Positions 16,321-22,154 of a DNA stretch of 64,000 nucleotides are shown one piece after another (within the stretch, counting starts at the first letter, position 1; each line of letters opens with the position of its first letter). The notes below the pieces were generated by a model. The model saw only the letters and a list, made by a program, of their open reading frames with translations. It had not been told where the DNA came from and did not search any database. The position numbers were made by a program, and so were the translations under genes. The DNA is taken from contig JAFUVE010000076.1 in NCBI GenBank assembly GCA_017483765.1, positions 1-64,000 of the forward strand. The letters run 5' to 3'. Origin of the DNA: Bacteroidaceae bacterium (GTDB taxonomy: Bacteria > Bacteroidota > Bacteroidia > Bacteroidales > Bacteroidaceae).

Positions 16321-17820
16321 ATGACAATCATCATTACCATCGGCGTTTATTTCCTGTTGCTGCTGCTCATCTCATGGCTGACGGGCAAGGGTGGCAACGA
16401 CGCGTTTTTCCGTGGCAACCGCCAGTCGCCCTGGCCGATTGTGGCGATAGGCATGGTTGGAGCTTCATTGTCTGGCGTGACCTTTGTGAGTGTGCCCGGC
16501 ATGGTGATGCAGGGCGACATGACTTACATGCAGATGTGCCTGGGCTTTTTCGTGGGCTATCTGATCATATCGTTCGTCCTGCTCCCGCTCTACTACAAGT
16601 ATAATCTGACCTCCATCTACAGCTATCTGGGCACGCGCTTCGGGCAGAGCGGCCGCAAGACGGGCGCCAGTTTTTTCCTGCTTTCAAAACTGACAGGAGC
16701 CGCAGCACGCCTCTATCTCGTCTGCTTTATCCTCCAGCAGTACACGTTCAACTCCCAGTTCTCGATTGGCGGCGGCACGCTCCATGTGCCGTTCGTGGTC
16801 ATCGTGCTGGTGACGCTACTGCTGATATGGCTCTACACGCGTATCAGCGGCATCAAAGCCATCGTGTGGACGGACTTTCTGCAGACGTTGTGCCTGATAG
16901 GCGCGCTGGTGTTGATACTGCTGAAAGCGAGCGACATGCTGGGCATGGGCTTATGGGATGCCATGGGAAAAGTGTGGGCCGACCCCCACAGCCGCATATT
17001 CGAGTTCAGCGACTGGAGTTCGAAGCAGCATTTCGTGAAGCAGTTTCTCAGCGGCGTGTTCATCACAATCGTGATGACCGGTCTCGACCAGGACATGATG
17101 CAGAAAAACCTGTCGTGCAAGGATCTGAAAAGCAGCCAGAAGGACATGTGCTTCTACGGCATGCTGTTCACCCCCGTGAATTTCCTGTTCTTGTCGTTAG
17201 GCCTGCTGCTGACCTATCTCTACCAGCAAAACAGCATGGCCCTTCCTGCGAAAGGAGACTCGCTCCTACCCGACTTTGTGGCCAGCGGCGTGATGGGCGA
17301 CACCGTGTTGGTGTTCTTCACTGTGGGCATCATCGCCGCAGCCTTCTCGAGTGCCGACTCAGCGCTGACCTCGCTGACCACCAGTTTCTGCATCGACCTG
17401 CTGGAAGTGGAGAATCCTGAAAGCAAATATTATGAGCGACGTGAGAAAGTCCGCAAGTTTGTGCACATATGCATGATTGGCGTGTTTGTCCTGTTCATCC
17501 TGGCCTTCCGCGCCCTCGACAACCCGAGCGTCATCGACGCCATCTACACGATAGCCGGATACACCTACGGCCCGCTCCTCGGACTTTTTGTCTTCGGCAT
17601 GTTCACGAAGCGGATACCTTCTGTCCGTCTTCTGCCAGTCGTGGCCGTCGTCTCCCCAGTGGTGTGCTATCTGACCGACGTGCTGACCCTCCGCCTGACC
17701 GGCTACAAATTCGGCTACGAGATGCTGATGCTGAATGGGCTGCTGACATTCATAGGGTTATGGATTTTCAGTCGACGAGGTAAAGAAGATTTGCCCATGA
17801 GCAAACAATTCAATGCGTAA
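16321..17820 (+). CDS. Sodium:solute symporter (SSS family)
   Basis: A 499-residue integral membrane protein with about 13 hydrophobic segments. Family features near the N terminus include FFRGNRQSPW, the region that follows helix 1 in SSS proteins, and GASLSGVTFVSVPG. Further on, LTGAAARLYL and AAAFSSADSALTSLTTSFCIDL match the conserved helix 8-9 region that contributes Ser/Ala ligands to the second sodium site. The substrate (sugar, amino acid, sialic acid or other) cannot be told from sequence. The gene is divergent from the S9 peptidase and is followed by an AraC regulator after 157 bases, which may respond to a related substrate. The start ATG is in the expected place for SSS helix 1. 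Confidence 0.88.
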   Translation: MTIIITIGVYFLLLLLISWLTGKGGNDAFFRGNRQSPWPIVAIGMVGASLSGVTFVSVPGMVMQGDMTYMQMCLGFFVGYLIISFVLLPLYYKYNLTSIYSYLGTRFGQSGRKTGASFFLLSKLTGAAARLYLVCFILQQYTFNSQFSIGGGTLHVPFVVIVLVTLLLIWLYTRISGIKAIVWTDFLQTLCLIGALVLILLKASDMLGMGLWDAMGKVWADPHSRIFEFSDWSSKQHFVKQFLSGVFITIVMTGLDQDMMQKNLSCKDLKSSQKDMCFYGMLFTPVNFLFLSLGLLLTYLYQQNSMALPAKGDSLLPDFVASGVMGDTVLVFFTVGIIAAAFSSADSALTSLTTSFCIDLLEVENPESKYYERREKVRKFVHICMIGVFVLFILAFRALDNPSVIDAIYTIAGYTYGPLLGLFVFGMFTKRIPSVRLLPVVAVVSPVVCYLTDVLTLRLTGYKFGYEMLMLNGLLTFIGLWIFSRRGKEDLPMSKQFNA

Positions 17821-17953
17821 AAAAAATAGCTAATTGTAAAATAGAGTTTACAAATTGACTCATTTTGGGATAAAATGCCATAAAATATAACAAAATTTCA
17901 GTAATATTTTTCAAAAGGTTTTAATTTTTTCCAAAAAAAACAAATTTTTTTCG

Positions 17954-17961
17954 TATTTTTG
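17954..17961 (+). promoter_or_regulatory. -7 element of the AraC gene promoter
   Basis: TATTTTTG at 17954-17961 is 17 bases before ATG 17978, giving a very short leader. The surrounding 100 bases are extremely AT-rich. Confidence 0.45.
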
Positions 17962-17977
17962 CAAAAAGCGAAAAAAA

Positions 17978-18847
17978 ATGATAACAGAACCAACCCACCA
18001 TCCGTTTGCGACCGATTCCTCGCTGATAGAGGAGCGCGGTCTTGTGGTTTATGAGGATCTTCGAGAATTACCAGCATACGAAGAGGCATTTTCCACACCC
18101 TACACCGTAATAGTACTTAATCTCTCTGGTTGGGTGAAAGCCGAGTGCGACATGCGCCCCGTGTTTTTCCAACCCCACAACCTGGCTGTGTTGATGCATC
18201 ACCACATCCACTATTTCCACGAGCATTCCAACGACTACCGCGCCATCATGGTGGTGATGTCGCCGGAATTCCAGAACGAGCTGAAACGCCGCTTCCCTTC
18301 CACCTACCGTGATGTGCATCACTACATCTTCAAGCAGGAAGTGCCGTTGAACGAAGACCAGTTCGCCACAATCCACAACTTGCTGCTGCTACTGAAATCC
18401 GTGAGCGAGACGACGAGTCATAAGCGCATGGACATGATAGGCCATCAGCTGGAAGTCCTGTTCGACCTGCTTCAGGAATACCGCCGCGAGAACGGCATAG
18501 AGGACCACCAGCCCTCACAGCGCGAAGACTTGTTCGCCCGCTTCTACCAGGCCATCATCGACCACCACAGAGAGAGCCGCGAGGTGCATTTCTATGCCAG
18601 CATGTTCAACCTGACTCCGAAGCATTTCTCCACGGTAATCAAGCAGCTGACGAACATCAGTGCGCTGGAATGGATCACGAGCCACGTGATAATCCAGGCC
18701 AAGGCCTTGCTGCGCAACCACGACCATCTGACCGTGCAGCAAATCTCCCACAAGCTGGGATTCCCTGACCAGTCCATTTTCAGCCGCTATTTCAAGAACG
18801 CCACGGGCATGTCACCGAAAGCATACCGTGAGCAACACCTCAGCTGA
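17978..18847 (+). CDS. AraC-family transcriptional regulator
   Basis: The 289-residue protein ends in an AraC-type double helix-turn-helix. Residues about 195-215 (FYASMFNLTPKHFSTVIK) form the first HTH, and residues about 250-285 (LTVQQISHKLGFPDQSIFSR then YFKNATGMSPKAYR) form the second with the family signature. The N-terminal 170 residues are likely a cupin-like sensing domain. It probably controls a small number of nearby transport or catabolic genes; the symporter upstream is a candidate. A good intrinsic terminator follows the gene, so it is transcribed alone. The signal it senses is unknown. Confidence 0.88.
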   Translation: MITEPTHHPFATDSSLIEERGLVVYEDLRELPAYEEAFSTPYTVIVLNLSGWVKAECDMRPVFFQPHNLAVLMHHHIHYFHEHSNDYRAIMVVMSPEFQNELKRRFPSTYRDVHHYIFKQEVPLNEDQFATIHNLLLLLKSVSETTSHKRMDMIGHQLEVLFDLLQEYRRENGIEDHQPSQREDLFARFYQAIIDHHRESREVHFYASMFNLTPKHFSTVIKQLTNISALEWITSHVIIQAKALLRNHDHLTVQQISHKLGFPDQSIFSRYFKNATGMSPKAYREQHLS

Positions 18848-18870
18848 TACGACCGACTCTCCGACATATC

Positions 18871-18908
18871 CAGGACAAAAATTCCCCAAGAACTTTTGTC
18901 CTGATTTT
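18871..18908 (+). terminator. Terminator of the AraC gene
   Basis: CAGGACAAAA and TTTTGTCCTG form a perfect 10-bp stem with a 13-base loop, followed by ATTTTTC. Confidence 0.75.
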
Positions 18909-19072
18909 TCGTTTCCTTATCTTCTCGCCTTTAGCAAAACGAGACAGCATATTTTTTCACTTAATTTCACCATCATTCCGAAGCATGGGAAATGACATAA
19001 AAACAGGTCAAGACACGCTTGAATGATACTAAAAATGAATCTTTATTTTTACTATTTTAAAATTATAACTTT

Positions 19073-19828
19073 ATGAATTACAAGATTTCTGTAGAACGGA
19101 TGAGGATGTGGATTGCTTGTGTTGCTATCATACTCTGCAATGTCATTGTTCAGGCGCAACCAGTTGTCACCTATCCCGATCCATTCCTCACGGATGAAAC
19201 ACGTCCCGACGGCACATTGTTTCTTCCGGAGCCACTTGAAGTGACCGATCCTGCTTTTTGCAATGATTTCTATTATTATCAGTGGGGAAAGCAACAACGC
19301 AACACCCCCCTTGGAGAACAAGCCAGAAAAGACGGTCCTTTGGAACTTTACGAAGCATTCTCGGAAGCGTTCGGCATGACAATCCATCCCGGACTGACAC
19401 CAGAGATTGACAAACTGGCTGGAGGTGCCGGCAGTGATGCCCACAATGCCAACAGACGTGTGAAGAACTACTATCAGCGTATGCGCCCATTCGTTCAGTT
19501 CAAAGAACCTTCACTTGTGCCTGAGACCGAGGAGGATGAGGGGAAGGACTACAGCTACCCATCCGGCCATGCCACTCGTGGCTATGTATATGCCATGACT
19601 CTGGCGCTGATCGAACCGGATTCAGCCAATGTGTTGATGAAAAGAGCATATCAGTATGCGCTCGGACGTGTGGTGGCAGGATATCACTACAAGAGCGACA
19701 TTGACGCCTCCGCCATACTGGCAGCATCTGTCATGGGAGCACTGGCAGGAAACGATAATTTCAGAATACAGTTGGAAAAGGCAAAAGAAGAATATGCACG
19801 ACTAAAAAAGAAAAAGGAGGAAGAGTAA
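19073..19828 (+). CDS. Secreted class A acid phosphatase (PAP2 superfamily)
   Basis: The 251-residue protein has an N-terminal hydrophobic signal sequence (to about residue 28, ending VQAQ). It carries the three PAP2 active-site blocks: KNYYQRMRP (K-x6-RP, about 131-139), YPSGHATRG (PSGH, about 161-169) and GRVVAGYHYKSDID (about 197-210). In the last block a Gly replaces the Ser of SR-x5-H-x3-D while Arg, His and Asp are kept. These bind and attack phosphomonoesters in non-specific acid phosphatases, typically in the periplasm. The C terminus is a Lys/Glu-rich tail. The stop codon lies within a small GAGTAAGC/GCTTACTC hairpin at 19823-19846. Its operon partners are none; the next 200 bases lead into the RNA cluster. 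Confidence 0.88.
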   Translation: MNYKISVERMRMWIACVAIILCNVIVQAQPVVTYPDPFLTDETRPDGTLFLPEPLEVTDPAFCNDFYYYQWGKQQRNTPLGEQARKDGPLELYEAFSEAFGMTIHPGLTPEIDKLAGGAGSDAHNANRRVKNYYQRMRPFVQFKEPSLVPETEEDEGKDYSYPSGHATRGYVYAMTLALIEPDSANVLMKRAYQYALGRVVAGYHYKSDIDASAILAASVMGALAGNDNFRIQLEKAKEEYARLKKKKEEE

Positions 19829-19942
19829 GCTTTCCAAGGCTTACTCCACCTCCAACGATCAGCTTGTGTACTTGACTTTGAAAAAATTAAGAAAAAAACA
19901 AAAAATTTTCCGACTACGCAGAAAAACTGCGGAGACAATTCG

Positions 19943-19980
19943 TTACTTTGCACTCGAAAACGAATAAAGCGTTCTTTGAA
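19943..19980 (+). promoter_or_regulatory. Candidate promoter and boxA-like site for the structured RNA cluster
   Basis: TTACTTTG at 19943-19950 differs at one position from TAnnTTTG and is followed by CAC. At 19971-19979 GTTCTTTGA resembles the boxA sequence of Bacteroidetes rRNA leaders, where it recruits antitermination factors for stable RNA. Both lie just before the first structured RNA. The boxA assignment is an inference. Confidence 0.4.
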
Positions 19981-20006
19981 AGGTTGGGGAAAAATAAAAA
20001 AAACAC

Positions 20007-20143
20007 AGCAAGTGCCGTAGAAAAGACTTACTTCGCGTGTTAAGCCGAGGGTCGGCGGTTCGAATCCGCCCATGGAGATTATCTCCATGTAGCTCAGTCT
20101 GGTAGAGCAACGTAATAAGTGTCTTCTCGACTGTCGCCTTGCT
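20007..20143 (+). ncRNA. Y RNA-like (YrlA-type) RNA 1 with an inside-out tRNA module
   Basis: The ends pair: AGCAAG 20007-20012 with CTTGCT 20138-20143, GTAGAAAAGAC 20017-20027 with GTCTTCTCGAC 20121-20131 (two mismatches), and GTGTT 20037-20041 with AACGT 20109-20113 (with G-U pairs). Inside are a perfect T arm (GGCGG TTCGAAT CCGCC, 20054-20070), an acceptor-like hairpin (CATGGAG 20071-20077 with CTCCATG 20083-20089, loop ATTAT) and a canonical D arm (GCTC...GAGC with GG, 20092-20108). This T, acceptor, D order with long paired outer ends is the known design of bacterial Y RNAs, which tether the Ro60 ortholog Rsr to effector RNases. The 5' strand holds TGCCGTAG-N7-TTACTTC, shared with RNAs 2 and 3. 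A permuted tRNA gene is the alternative, but no anticodon stem fits. No Rsr gene is in the window. Confidence 0.7.
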
Positions 20144-20148
20144 TATGT

Positions 20149-20220
20149 CGCGGAGTACAGCAGTGGCAGCTGGCAAGTTTCATATGCTTGAAGTCGTTGG
20201 TTCGAGTCCAGCCTCCGCAA
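20149..20220 (+). tRNA. Atypical tRNA-Met (CAT) with initiator-like features
   Basis: All four arms fold in normal order: acceptor CGCGGAG/CTCCGCA with a C1-A72 mismatch, D stem CAGC/GCTG with an A11-U24 pair, anticodon stem CAAGT/GCTTG with loop TTCATAT, and T arm GTTGG TTCGAGT CCAGC. Discriminator is A; CCA is not encoded. The C1-A72 mismatch and A11-U24 pair are marks of bacterial initiator tRNA, but the three G-C pairs normally present at the base of the initiator anticodon stem are absent. It starts 5 bases after the end of RNA 1, so RNase P cleavage at its 5' end could create the 3' end of that RNA. Confidence 0.65.
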
Positions 20221-20229
20221 CAAAGGGGG

Positions 20230-20403
20230 AAAATGCAGAATGCCGTAGGTTACGGTTACTTCGATCTGTTATAAAAATAATAATACATCAGAAAAAAGAA
20301 AATAATAAATGGGAGTCTACCATCTAGAGCCGTCTTCCCCAGACGACGTCGACGATGTTCCTCCCCGTGCCGCCTCCGATAGTAGCTTCTGCATTTTTTT
20401 CAA
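20230..20403 (+). ncRNA. Y RNA-like RNA 2
   Basis: AAAATGCAGAA (20230-20240) pairs perfectly with TTCTGCATTTT (20387-20397), and the 3' arm runs into a T tract, so the closing stem also acts as terminator. The 5' strand continues with TGCCGTAG-N7-TTACTTC at 20241-20262, the same as in RNA 1. The 3' strand GATAGTAGC (20378-20386) aligns with GACTGTCGC of RNA 1. The interior lacks a T arm but contains local hairpins such as CGTC...GACG near 20331-20345. The tRNA module has therefore been lost or replaced. Confidence 0.5.
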
Positions 20404-20418
20404 CTTATCCCACAAAAT

Positions 20419-20514
20419 AAGGCTGTTGCCGTAGCAGAGAGATACTTCAGCTATGCATAATCATCCGAAATTGGGTCGAAAACAAGACTCTCCGCAACTG
20501 TCGCACTGCCTTTT
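20419..20514 (+). ncRNA. Y RNA-like RNA 3, short form
   Basis: The ends AAGGCTGT (20419-20426) and ACTGCCTT (20505-20512) pair with one mismatch. The motif TGCCGTAG-N7-ATACTTC stands at 20427-20448, and GCAGAGAGATACTT pairs with AAGACTCTCCGC. The 3' strand has ACTGTCGC (20497-20504), identical to RNA 1. The interior loop is only about 35 bases, so this RNA would be essentially the Ro-binding type stem alone, about 96 nt. TTTT follows the stem. Confidence 0.55.
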
Positions 20515-20544
20515 CCCAAAAAACGTAACAATTCACACCATTTA

Positions 20545-20576
20545 TTTGGAGAAAAATAAAAAAGTCATTAATTTTG
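20545..20576 (+). promoter_or_regulatory. Consensus promoter before the 54-codon ORF
   Basis: TTTG at 20545-20548, 20 bases, TAATTTTG at 20569-20576: a perfect Bacteroidetes promoter arrangement. The transcript would contain the small ORF at 20636 and end at the hairpin at 20856-20890. Confidence 0.65.
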
Positions 20577-20635
20577 CAAACGGAACCGGGAAACTCATCC
20601 TGGAGCCGCCACTCAAGTAAACAACTACAAAAGTG

Positions 20636-20800
20636 ATGCTGAGAAGAATGAACATAACAAGCTATTTGAAAACCCGCGACGAAAAGCGCCACGGGGATTT
20701 CAGTTTTGCCCCATCATTCGAATGCACAGACCGCCTGTGGCAAGCAGCATTTACTTTCCAACTTATATCAAACACACCCACCGACACCGCAACCACATGA
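20636..20800 (+). CDS. Small ORF of 54 codons, unknown
   Basis: ATG 20636 to TGA 20798-20800. The product begins MLRRMNITSYLKTRDEKRHG, is basic at the N terminus and has no membrane segment. I do not recognise it. It is supported only by context: a consensus promoter 60 bases upstream and a strong terminator 56 bases downstream frame it exactly. It could be a real small protein, the broken start of a lost gene, or the transcript may be a non-coding RNA. It lies between the Y RNA-like cluster and the WYL-type regulator. Confidence 0.4.
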   Translation: MLRRMNITSYLKTRDEKRHGDFSFAPSFECTDRLWQAAFTFQLISNTPTDTATT

Positions 20801-20855
20801 CACACCGCGGCTAACGGAATCGGACAACAGGGAGAAATAATCAGACGCAAACGAG

Positions 20856-20894
20856 ATAGTTGGAAAGACCTTACCAAGCTTTCCAACTATTTTC
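20856..20894 (+). terminator. Intrinsic terminator after the small ORF
   Basis: ATAGTTGGAAAG (20856-20867) and CTTTCCAACTAT (20879-20890) form a perfect 12-bp stem with an 11-base loop, followed by TTTTCG. Confidence 0.75.
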
Positions 20895-21018
20895 GTTTTG
20901 ATACCGGCAGGAGAATTGGTCCACCCCACTCCGACGGCATCAATCAGAGAAAAACCACAGACGATGCCAACGAGAACAATCACCCTATTCATGAACCATT
21001 CAGATTACGTTATAGACT

Positions 21019-21435
21019 ATGCCAGCAAACAAGAATGCGTTGATACGCTACAAAACCATTGACAGATGCCTGAGAAACAGGTACAGGCGTTGGACCATCG
21101 AAGACTTGGTTGACGCCTGCTCAGACGCCCTATACGAGCTGGAGGGAATACGTAAAGGAATTTCCCTACGGACCGTACAGGCGGACATTCAGATGATGCG
21201 GTCGGACAAACTGGGCTACAATGCCCCGATTGAGGTGTACGACCTGAAGTACTACCGCTATGCCGACCCAGACTACTCCATCAACGAAATGCCTCTCACC
21301 TACGATGATTTCAGACTCATCAAAAAAGCCATTGAACTGCTCGCGCAGGTGAAGGACCAGAACTTGCTGAAGAAGACCGGCACTGTTCTCTCGCTCGTGG
21401 AGAAGCGGCTGACCGCGATTCTCAACTACGGATAA
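21019..21435 (+). CDS. WYL-family regulator reduced to its HTH half
   Basis: The 138 residues match the N-terminal DNA-binding part of Bacteroidetes WYL-domain regulators: MPANKNALIRYKTIDRCL, WTIEDLVDACSDALYELEG and SLRTVQADIQMMRSDKLGYN. Full-length relatives have about 330 residues with a ligand-sensing WYL domain at the C terminus; here the protein stops at residue 138 (LTAILNYG). The stop is followed by a large palindrome rather than by WYL-coding remnants, so this may be a stable short form rather than a recent truncation. WYL regulators often control RNA-repair, CRISPR and other defence loci, so the position 0.5 kb after the Y RNA-like cluster is noteworthy. No promoter is obvious. Confidence 0.75.
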   Translation: MPANKNALIRYKTIDRCLRNRYRRWTIEDLVDACSDALYELEGIRKGISLRTVQADIQMMRSDKLGYNAPIEVYDLKYYRYADPDYSINEMPLTYDDFRLIKKAIELLAQVKDQNLLKKTGTVLSLVEKRLTAILNYG

Positions 21436-21474
21436 AACGAAAACGAAAAAACTTGTAACTCATAAAGAGACGGA

Positions 21475-21502
21475 AAGGCCGGTGACGCGCGTCACCGGCC
21501 TT
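21475..21502. terminator. 28-bp perfect palindrome, bidirectional terminator
   Basis: The sequence reads AAGGCCGGTGAC, GCGC, then the exact complement. It lies between the regulator gene (plus) and tRNA-Cys (minus), so it can end both transcripts. There is no long T run on either side. Confidence 0.65.
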
Positions 21503-21518
21503 GATTATTCGAAAAAAG

Positions 21519-21593
21519 AGTGAGGAATCGGATTCGAACCGATGAAACGATGGTTTTGCAGACCATGCCCTTGGACCGCTCGGGCATCCTCAC
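21519..21593 (-). tRNA. tRNA-Cys (GCA)
   Basis: Acceptor GTGAGGA/TCCTCAC with discriminator U, the usual base for tRNA-Cys. Anticodon stem ATGGT/ACCAT with loop CTGCAAA, T loop TTCGAAT. The D arm (GCCCGAGCGGTCCAAGGGC) resembles those of class II tRNAs. CCA is not encoded. Confidence 0.9.
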
Positions 21594-21611
21594 ATTTCTC
21601 TTACTATAGCG

Positions 21612-21684
21612 CAGGAGCAGCAGGGTTCGAACCTACGACCTTCGGTTTTGGAGACCGACATTCTGCCAACTGAACTATGCTCCT
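21612..21684 (-). tRNA. tRNA-Trp (CCA)
   Basis: Acceptor AGGAGCA/TGCTCCT with discriminator G, anticodon stem TCGGT/ACCGA with loop CTCCAAA, and T loop TTCGAAC. The D stem GTTC/GAAT is weak. In most bacteria tRNA-Trp lies next to secE; no secE is near, so this may be an extra copy. Confidence 0.88.
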
Positions 21685-21740
21685 GGCTCAAAATACGAAC
21701 CCGAGAAAGAACCGTATTGTTCTCTCACCGGAACCGTGGT

Positions 21741-21820
21741 TGAGGCGGAGGGACTCGCCTCCCCCGAAGCCAAAGGCAGCAGATTTACAGTCTGCCCTCA
21801 TTGCCGCTAGAGTACGCCTC
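21741..21820 (-). tRNA. tRNA-Tyr-like (GTA) gene with an aberrant T arm
   Basis: The anticodon stem GCAGA/TCTGC with loop CTGTAAA is perfect, and a long variable arm (GCC TTT GGC) fits bacterial tRNA-Tyr. The D stem is CTC/GAG. The T arm is abnormal: GGAGG and CCTCC close a six-base CGAGTC loop without the TTC that all normal tRNAs have. The acceptor has only six clean pairs (GAGGCG/CGCCTC). It is either a decayed tRNA or a tRNA mimic. Confidence 0.5.
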
Positions 21821-21835
21821 TGTAAAACGTGTGTG

Positions 21836-21908
21836 TGGAACCTCGTGGAGTCGAACCACGTTCTCAAGATTTTCAGTCTTGCGCATACACCAAGTCTGCC
21901 AAAGTTCC
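21836..21908 (-). tRNA. tRNA-Phe (GAA), divergent body
   Basis: Acceptor GGAACTT/AGGTTCC, discriminator A, anticodon stem CAAGA/TCTTG with loop CTGAAAA, and T arm CGTGG TTCGACT CCACG. The D arm has only three pairs (GCA/TGC) around a large loop that resembles leucine tRNAs. It appears foldable and complete, but unusual for tRNA-Phe. Confidence 0.7.
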
Positions 21909-21962
21909 CTTTTTTCCATCAGAAAAATCAAGCTCCAAAGCCATCCCCATTGTTTCCTAACA

Positions 21963-22123
21963 CGGACTATTGGGTTGTACTCGACGGGCAACAGCGTCTG
22001 ACATCTCTGAACTTAGGATTATTAGGCAGTTTTAGCCAGAGAACACGATATCAAAGGAAAGACAACCCCGATTGCCCTGAGTACAAGCTATACATGAAGT
22101 TGAAAAGGATGGTAAAGCGATGA
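21963..22123 (+). pseudogene. Fragment of a DUF262 (GmrSD/RloF-like) gene
   Basis: In the + frame the residues YWVVLDGQQRLTSLNLGLLG appear, followed by about 30 further codons and a stop at 22121-22123. DGQQRLTSL is the signature of DUF262 nucleases, as in GmrS of the modification-dependent GmrSD restriction system. Upstream, the frame runs back into the tRNA-Phe region without a start, and full-length relatives have hundreds more residues on both sides. It is a remnant of a defence gene, and shows that this locus has been rearranged. Confidence 0.7.
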
Positions 22124-22154
22124 GGAATGATTGTTGTCTTATTATGTCAACCAC

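Noticed and set aside
20007-20143. tmRNA (ssrA)
   Set aside because: The D arm is a full canonical GCTC/GAGC arm with GG, and no tag-peptide reading frame follows. tmRNA has a reduced D arm and a tag; the Y RNA-like reading explains the order and the paired ends better.
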